Source: Verrucomicrobium sp. GAS474
GTDB taxonomy: Bacteria > Verrucomicrobiota > Verrucomicrobiia > Methylacidiphilales > GAS474
DNA length: 64,000 bases
Direction of reading: 5' to 3'
Assembly: GCF_900105685.1 (NCBI RefSeq)
Contig: NZ_LT629781.1
Span: 868,001 to 932,000 of the forward strand
In this document: piece by piece, positions 59,518-64,000 of the stretch
How the letters are laid out: every line of letters starts with the position of its first letter
Numbering within the stretch: the stretch's first letter is position 1
Notes under the pieces: model-generated
The model's input: the letters and a program-made list of their open reading frames with translations, nothing else
What the model was told of the DNA's origin: nothing
The model's database searches: none
Translations under genes and position numbers: made by a program

Positions 59518-60058
59518 GGGGGCGCGGGGGGAGGGGCAGCCCTTCGGGACCGGGTACATCTCCCTGTGCAGCTGGATGCCGGACGCGCGTTTAGAGATGC
59601 AAGAGGGGGCTGCGCCCCTCCTGCACCTCCCCCTCTGATAGGCCGTGGTGTCGATGAGGCGCAACCCAAGAGGCCTATCTCCCATACGCCCACTCTACTC
59701 CGCTGGATCTAACCCCCTTGAGGGCCGAGCCATGGGAAGGAGCATCCAAGAAGCAGGCCTATCTCCTCGATGCCGAATCCCTGAGGATATCTTTCCCATA
59801 CGCTTCTCTCCCGATAGGAGTCTAGGCGTATGGGTACCGCTACCCCTTCAGTACGTACCCTCGGGCGTACTGGAACCATCCGATTTTAATCCAGTTCGGA
59901 GACGAGGCGCAGGGGGAAACGCGTCCGCCTAGCTAAGGCCCTCAGAACAGGAGGTCACGGAGGGGCGAAGCCCCTCTGTGGCGTTAAAGCGGCTCGCCTC
60001 CAGCTGTACAGGGTTGACCGCGCCAGCCCCGAAGGGCGCTCCCCACCCCGCGCCCCCC
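59518..60058. repeat. Full composite repeat (inverted B half + A half), copy 2
   Basis: Occupies the whole gap between the LptF/G stop (59517) and the SGNH hydrolase stop (60059). The order is inverted unit B (59525-59760), then forward unit A (59809-60045); this is the reverse complement of the arrangement at 35335-35862, so both loci hold the same element flipped. Ends share GAAGGGCGC/GCAGCCCTTCGGG, CTGTACAG/CTGTGCAGCTGGA and a GC-rich terminal block. Internal hairpins include GAGGGGCGAAGCCCCTC and GGGGGCTGCGCCCC. No open frame here is a gene. Confidence 0.88.
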
Positions 60059-60706
60059 CTACCACTGATAGCCGATGGCCTTCAACAGCGCCCGCGCGAT
60101 GACCATGTGGCCCGCCGCGTTCGGGTGGATGCGGTCCCAGGCGAGGCTGGAGGAGTGGCGGTTCGTCAGCGCGTCGTCGAAGGCGGCCTGGAGATCGACG
60201 AAGACGGCGCCGTGCTTCGCGGCGAGGTCGCGGACGACGGCCCCGTACTGGTCCATCCGGGCGCGCATGAGGTCGGTCTTGATCGGCTCGATGAGGTAGG
60301 GGGTCATGAGGATCAGGCCCTTCAACGTCGGCTTCGTCTGGACGACGAGTTCTTCGAGGGTCGCGGCGTAGGTCTCGAGCGCGACGGCGGCCTCGGTGAT
60401 GAGGGGCATGTCGAACTGGCGCCAGACGTCGTTGATCCCGATGGCGATGGAGAGCCAGTCGGGCTTCAGGTCGAGGACGTCGGTCTGCCACCGCTTTTTC
60501 AAATCGAGGACGGTGTGGCCGCCGCACCCCATGTTGACGACGCGGATGGCGTGGTCGGGGATCGTCGCGGAGAGGAGGGCCTCGACGTTCGCGACGTAGC
60601 CTTTGCCGTAGGCGTTGAAGAGGCCTTCGCCGACGGGGCGGGTCCGTTCGGCGTCGGTGACCGAGTCGCCGATGAGGAGGAATTTGGAGCGGGGGGCGAG
60701 GAGCAT
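60059..60706 (-). CDS. SGNH/GDSL-family hydrolase
   Basis: Esterase-type hydrolase of 215 aa. The four SGNH blocks are visible: KFLLIGDSVTDAE (Ser15), VVNMGCGGHTVLDL (Gly), IAIGINDVWRQF (Asn) and WDRIHPNAAGH (Asp and His). No signal peptide, so cytoplasmic as read. SGNH enzymes deacylate lipids, carbohydrates or peptidoglycan. Last gene of a minus-strand run whose first visible gene is an acyltransferase, so acyl transfer and removal are encoded together, though a direct partnership is inference. Confidence 0.9.
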   Translation of the reverse strand: MLLAPRSKFLLIGDSVTDAERTRPVGEGLFNAYGKGYVANVEALLSATIPDHAIRVVNMGCGGHTVLDLKKRWQTDVLDLKPDWLSIAIGINDVWRQFDMPLITEAAVALETYAATLEELVVQTKPTLKGLILMTPYLIEPIKTDLMRARMDQYGAVVRDLAAKHGAVFVDLQAAFDDALTNRHSSSLAWDRIHPNAAGHMVIARALLKAIGYQW

Positions 60707-60724
60707 GGCTTAGGAGGGTGGAGG

Positions 60725-61534
60725 TTAGGGGTTGGGGGTGATTTCTTTGTATTGGTTCCACGCGGCGACCCACTCGGGAACGGAGAGTTCCTCCGGGCGG
60801 CGGGAATCGGCGATGCCGAGGGTGTTGGAAAGTTTCTTCCGCCGCTGGGAGAAGCCTTTCCGCACGAAAGCGTGGAAGGCGGCGCTCTCCTCCTCGGGGA
60901 CGAGGGGCGCGGCGAGGCGGTCGAGGCGGACGACGGCCGAATCGACCTCGGGGACGGGATAGAAGACCGAGGGCGGGAGGACGCGGACGAGGCGGACGGC
61001 GTAGCCGCTCTGGATGTGGATGGTGATCGCGCCGTAGTCGGAGGTGCCGTGCTTCGCCGCGAGGCGCTGGGCGACTTCCTTCTGCAGCGTCATGACGATC
61101 CGCTGCGGCGGCCGGGGGAGGGCGAGGACGGCGGCGAGGAGGGGCGTCGAGATGTTGTAGGGGAGGTTCCCGAGGAAGAGGCGGGGCCGCCCGCCCGCGC
61201 TTTCCCGGAAGGCGGGATCGGCGAGGGTCTCGAGCGCGTCGCCCTCGACGAGGGTGAAGCCGGGCTTCGCGCCGAGGCGTTCCCGGAGGAGGGCGGCGAG
61301 GCCCCGGTCGATCTCGAGGGCGGTGAGCTCGAGGCCCGCGTCGAGGATGAGCTCGGTCAACGCCCCGAGGCCGGGGCCGACCTCGAGGACCGGCCCGGCG
61401 GGGTAGAGCTCCCCGATCGCCTCGAGGACGATCGCCTTCGCGAGGTTCTGGTCGTGGAGGAAGTTCTGCCCGAAGCGCGCGAGGGGGCGCATGCCCCGCT
61501 CGTCGAGCAGGCGGCGGATTTCGGTCAGCGTCAT
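60725..61534 (-). CDS. rsmA: 16S rRNA dimethyladenosine transferase RsmA/KsgA
   Basis: Dimethylates two adjacent adenines in the 3'-terminal hairpin of 16S rRNA during small-subunit assembly; 269 aa, family length. The SAM-binding motif is VLEVGPGLGALTE (residues 49-61), an acidic ALEIDRGLAAL follows, and the catalytic NLPYNIS is at residues 123-129. N-terminal FGQNFLHDQNLA is the RsmA-specific start; FAFVRKGFSQRRKKLSNTLG-like sequence (HAFVRKGFSQRRKKLSNTLG) near the C-terminus matches the family. Only 9 bp from the degenerate alkaline phosphatase gene. Confidence 0.95.
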   Translation of the reverse strand: MTLTEIRRLLDERGMRPLARFGQNFLHDQNLAKAIVLEAIGELYPAGPVLEVGPGLGALTELILDAGLELTALEIDRGLAALLRERLGAKPGFTLVEGDALETLADPAFRESAGGRPRLFLGNLPYNISTPLLAAVLALPRPPQRIVMTLQKEVAQRLAAKHGTSDYGAITIHIQSGYAVRLVRVLPPSVFYPVPEVDSAVVRLDRLAAPLVPEEESAAFHAFVRKGFSQRRKKLSNTLGIADSRRPEELSVPEWVAAWNQYKEITPNP

Positions 61535-61543
61535 TAAGAAGGA

Positions 61544-62881
61544 TTAAAACAGGTCCTGGACGAGGCTGAAGATCTTCTCGTTCGGGATGAACCCGGAGAA
61601 GCGTTCCGCGCCGACGCCCCCGGCGGCGATCCAGGCGGGACCGGCGGTGAGGTCGGCATGGCGGGCGAAGCGGACGGCGGGGGCGGGATGGTGGAGGTCG
61701 GCGGGATTCGGGGAGAAGAGGCCGCTCGCGTATTGGGCGCGGAGCCAGGCCTTGTCGGCATCGGTCTTCGGGACGCCGCCGGGGCCGGCCAGCCACTCGT
61801 AGCCGCTCCCCTGCTCGACGGTCTCCGAGGTCGGGACCGCGGGGGGGACGAGGGCGCCGGCCGCCGTCGCCGCCGGGACGGGGGGCGGCGGGAGGGCGAG
61901 GTCCTCGCGGGCGGTGTCGAGGCTGCCGAGGCTGAAGTTCGAGGTGACGAGAATCAGGGCCTGCTTCCCGGCGTAGGAGCGGGTGGTGCCGACGGCGGCG
62001 TCGAGGGCGAAGACCTCGTCGAGGGCGACGTCGGTCCAGTTGTTCCGCGCGGCCTTCCCGATCAGGCCGTCCTCGATGACGAGGAGGTAGCCGCTGACGT
62101 TGTACTGGAGGCACTTGATCGCGGTGGCGGCCATCGAGGAGAGGCTCGGCTCGGTCGTCGCGCCGCGGTGGAAGGGGCCGAAGGTGAAGTCGCCCGGGGC
62201 GAAGAGGCCGAGGAGCTGCCGCGTCCGCCACGTCGGGATCCGGTCGAGGTCGGCCCCGGTGCGGACGAGGGTGTAGCCCTTCCCGGCGGCGTCGGCGACG
62301 AGGTCGCGGCCGTCGGTGCGGCCCCGCTCGTTCGCGAGGGTGGCGGGGGTGAAGTAGTCGGCCCCGCCGCCGAGGATGACGTCGATCCCCGAGGTGTCGA
62401 TCAGCTCGGCGGCGCTCCGCGCCTCGTAGGCGGGCTGGCCGGGGGTCCGCCCGTAGAAGGCGAGGGGGGTGGCGCGGGTCAGCTCGCGGTTCGTGACGAG
62501 GCCGGTGGAGCGGCCCGCCTTCTGCGCGGCGTAGATGAGGGAGTCGAGGTGGGTGGCGTCGGCGGTGACGCCGACGAGGCCGTTGCGGACGCGGCGGCCC
62601 GAGGCGAGGGCGGTGCTGGCCGAGGCCTCGTCGGGGACCGGCTGGTCGAGGCCCTGGACGTCGACGATGGCGACGTTGCTGAGGGCGTCGATGTTCAGCG
62701 TCTGGCCCCGGGCGGCGGCCTGGTGGCGGGCCTTGTTCAGGAGGGAGGAATCAAGGCCGTTGGCGACGATGACGATGATCCCGTCGGCCCGGTGCGCCAC
62801 GAAGGTGCGGACGTAGAAGACCCCGATGAGGCCGAAGAAGAGAATCAACAAGAGCGCGAGGAGTCCGACCCACCATTTCAT
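61544..62881 (-). CDS. Degenerate alkaline phosphatase family protein (probable pseudoenzyme)
   Basis: 445 aa. The fold is clearly alkaline phosphatase: VILGGGADYFTP, GRDLVADAAGKGYTLVRTGA, LLGLFAPG with YLLVIEDG, EVFALDAAV and ERFSGFIPNEKIFSLV. One N-terminal helix (WWVGLLALLLILFFGLIGVF) anchors it. Catalytic residues are mostly replaced: metal Asp of GDG is Asn (N41 in VANGLD), nucleophile Ser of DSA is Glu (D84-E85-A86), VEGxxID-x3-H reads IEDGLIGKAAR (Asp to G275, His to R279), and ADH reads SNF (N315-F316). The frame is intact, so it is a maintained protein rather than a pseudogene. ATG at 62881 overlaps the acyltransferase stop by 4 bp. Confidence 0.85.
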   Translation of the reverse strand: MKWWVGLLALLLILFFGLIGVFYVRTFVAHRADGIIVIVANGLDSSLLNKARHQAAARGQTLNIDALSNVAIVDVQGLDQPVPDEASASTALASGRRVRNGLVGVTADATHLDSLIYAAQKAGRSTGLVTNRELTRATPLAFYGRTPGQPAYEARSAAELIDTSGIDVILGGGADYFTPATLANERGRTDGRDLVADAAGKGYTLVRTGADLDRIPTWRTRQLLGLFAPGDFTFGPFHRGATTEPSLSSMAATAIKCLQYNVSGYLLVIEDGLIGKAARNNWTDVALDEVFALDAAVGTTRSYAGKQALILVTSNFSLGSLDTAREDLALPPPPVPAATAAGALVPPAVPTSETVEQGSGYEWLAGPGGVPKTDADKAWLRAQYASGLFSPNPADLHHPAPAVRFARHADLTAGPAWIAAGGVGAERFSGFIPNEKIFSLVQDLF

Positions 62882-64000
62882 ATATGTGAGGGGGACTCTA
62901 AGGGTGCCCGCCTCGCGGTGCAAGCGGCGGATTGGTCAACCCGGGGCGGCGAGAGGCGCTGCGCCAGCCGCCGCCCGAGGTCGATCGCCGGTTTGTCGAT
63001 CACGCGGTAGAAAAGAAGCGCCGCCAGCAGCGAGAGGCCGAGGAAGGGAACGAAGAGCGCCCCCACCGGGACCTTCCCGACCAGGAGGTAGACGAGGACG
63101 TAGAGGACGATCGCGTGGAGGAGGTAGAGGCTGTAGGAGATCCGGCCGAGGAAGAGCGGGACCGCCGTGCGGAGCCACGCCTCGAGGCCGTTCCGCCCCA
63201 GCACCGCCGCGATGAGGCCCGCCGCGCCGAGCAGCGTCGCGAGATTCGCCGCCCCCATCAGCCCGGGCGTGTTGAGGGCCCCGCTGAGGTCGGGGACCAG
63301 GTAAAGCCCGAGCGAGAAGAGGAGCCACCCCGCCCAGGCCACCGCCGAAAGGCCGTTCACCGCCGCCGCGATCCCGGCCCGGTGCCGAGCGAGGGCGATC
63401 CCGGCCAGGAACATGACGATGTAGACCGGCGTGAAGAAATGATGGGGGAGGAGCGCGACGAAGAGCGCCGCCCCGCCTCCCAGCGCCACGGCCAGGAGCG
63501 CGAGCCGGGGGGCCAGGAGGAGGAGGCCCGCGCAGAGGAAGGGGAAGATCAGCGAGATCTGCATCTCGATCCGCAGGCTCCAGAACACCATGTCGAAGAC
63601 GCGATTGGGATAGGTGCCGAGGAAGAGGATGTGCCGCGCGACGAGCCCCGGATCGACCGGCCCGGCCCACATGCTCTCGAACCAGGGGGAGATCCCCGCG
63701 AGGCCGTGGAAGCGGCTGTTTCCCCAGACCCCGAGGCCGAGGGCGACGAGGTAGGGAAGCCAGATCCGGCAGATCCGCTTCACCGCGAAGACGCCGTACC
63801 GCTCCGGCCTTCCCCCCACCCACGGCAGGGCGAGGACGAATCCGCTCAGGACGAAGAAGAGGATGACCGAGGCCTCTCCCGAGACGAGGAGCGCGAGCGG
63901 CGTCTTCTCCAGCAGGAACCCGGCCCAAGGCGGCCTCCCGCAGGCGATCCAGAGCATGTTGAAATGATGGAGGACGACGATCAGCGCCGCCACGCCGCGC
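62878..64000 (-). CDS. Acyltransferase 3 (OafA/YrhL) family protein, truncated by window edge
   Basis: Partial gene running off the right edge. The first visible residues, RGVAALIVVLHHF, are the internal continuation of the family start (DGLRGxAAxxVxxxH), so only some 10-20 codons are missing; the GTG at 63993 is a valine codon, not a start. Active-site histidine is in VVLHHF. About ten helices follow, with FFVLSGFVLALPWVGGR, ERYGVFAVKRICRIWLPYLV, YNRVFDMVFWSLRIEMQISL-type sequence (YPNRVFDMVFWSLRIEMQIS) and LGRISYSLYLLHAIVLYVLV. The family O-acetylates polysaccharides or lipids at the membrane. Stop overlaps the next gene's start (ATGA). Confidence 0.9.
   Translation of the reverse strand, partial: RGVAALIVVLHHFNMLWIACGRPPWAGFLLEKTPLALLVSGEASVILFFVLSGFVLALPWVGGRPERYGVFAVKRICRIWLPYLVALGLGVWGNSRFHGLAGISPWFESMWAGPVDPGLVARHILFLGTYPNRVFDMVFWSLRIEMQISLIFPFLCAGLLLLAPRLALLAVALGGGAALFVALLPHHFFTPVYIVMFLAGIALARHRAGIAAAVNGLSAVAWAGWLLFSLGLYLVPDLSGALNTPGLMGAANLATLLGAAGLIAAVLGRNGLEAWLRTAVPLFLGRISYSLYLLHAIVLYVLVYLLVGKVPVGALFVPFLGLSLLAALLFYRVIDKPAIDLGRRLAQRLSPPRVDQSAACTARRAPLESPSHI

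Noticed and set aside
1-64000. CRISPR array, prophage or integrase-flanked island
   Set aside because: No short direct-repeat/spacer arrays, Cas genes, integrases or phage structural genes were seen; the repeats present are long, dispersed and inverted.

Overview
This window is a GC-rich, densely coding bacterial chromosome segment with strong G/C preference at third codon positions. The gene content indicates a Gram-negative bacterium: a TonB/ExbB/ExbD system with a TonB-dependent receptor, an RND efflux pump with its outer-membrane channel, an LptF/G-type permease, GT9 and GT2 glycosyltransferases, and a PEP-CTERM-like secreted protein. Together with the chlamydia/verrucomicrobia-type DXS, pseudopilin and prepilin peptidase and the SGNH hydrolase, this best fits the Verrucomicrobiota. 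That assignment is an inference from gene content; no rRNA or tRNA gene was seen.

Layout. 0-9 kb: a DUF1003 membrane protein, a small lytic transglycosylase, a secreted repeat-type protein, a PEP-CTERM-like protein beside a PocR/AraC regulator, ManC, a Gfo/Idh oxidoreductase, and an ECF sigma factor in an operon with a one-helix protein and a Spy/CnrX-like sensor. 9-17 kb: dnaB, a TlpA-type lipoprotein, dxs, prepilin peptidase, a secreted protein, a HAD phosphatase and a Rieske ferredoxin. 17-22.6 kb: a GntR-controlled ABC operon with two unusual tandem permeases. 22.9-32.7 kb: pyrD, a 2-hydroxyacid dehydrogenase, a pseudopilin, a GH1 glycosidase with an AraC regulator, cardiolipin synthase and glcDF. 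33-35.3 kb: a CBS-PAS hybrid histidine kinase. 35.9-43.1 kb: TetR plus a complete RND pump operon (OMF, adaptor, transporter). 43-49.9 kb: a metallophosphoesterase, GT9, a zinc peptidase, ExbB/ExbD/TonB and a polytopic membrane protein. 49.8-54.1 kb: siderophore receptor, PiuC-like dioxygenase and PepSY protein, which together with TonB/ExbBD form an iron-uptake module. 54.5-64 kb: a secreted protein, UbiB-type kinase, GT2, LptF/G permease, and an operon of acyltransferase, degenerate alkaline phosphatase, rsmA and SGNH hydrolase; the acyltransferase runs off the right edge.

The most unusual content is non-coding. Two repeat families fill most of the longer gaps. One is a ~270-bp REPIN-like element (two copies, opposite orientation) whose two REP arms are identical within a copy but differ between copies. 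The other is a ~530-bp composite of two related, inverted half-units (two full copies in opposite orientation, plus three solitary halves). Other points: the alkaline-phosphatase homologue has lost its nucleophile and most metal ligands; clear operator palindromes lie at the gntR and tetR/RND promoters; and a foldable, terminator-ending leader lies ahead of exbB.
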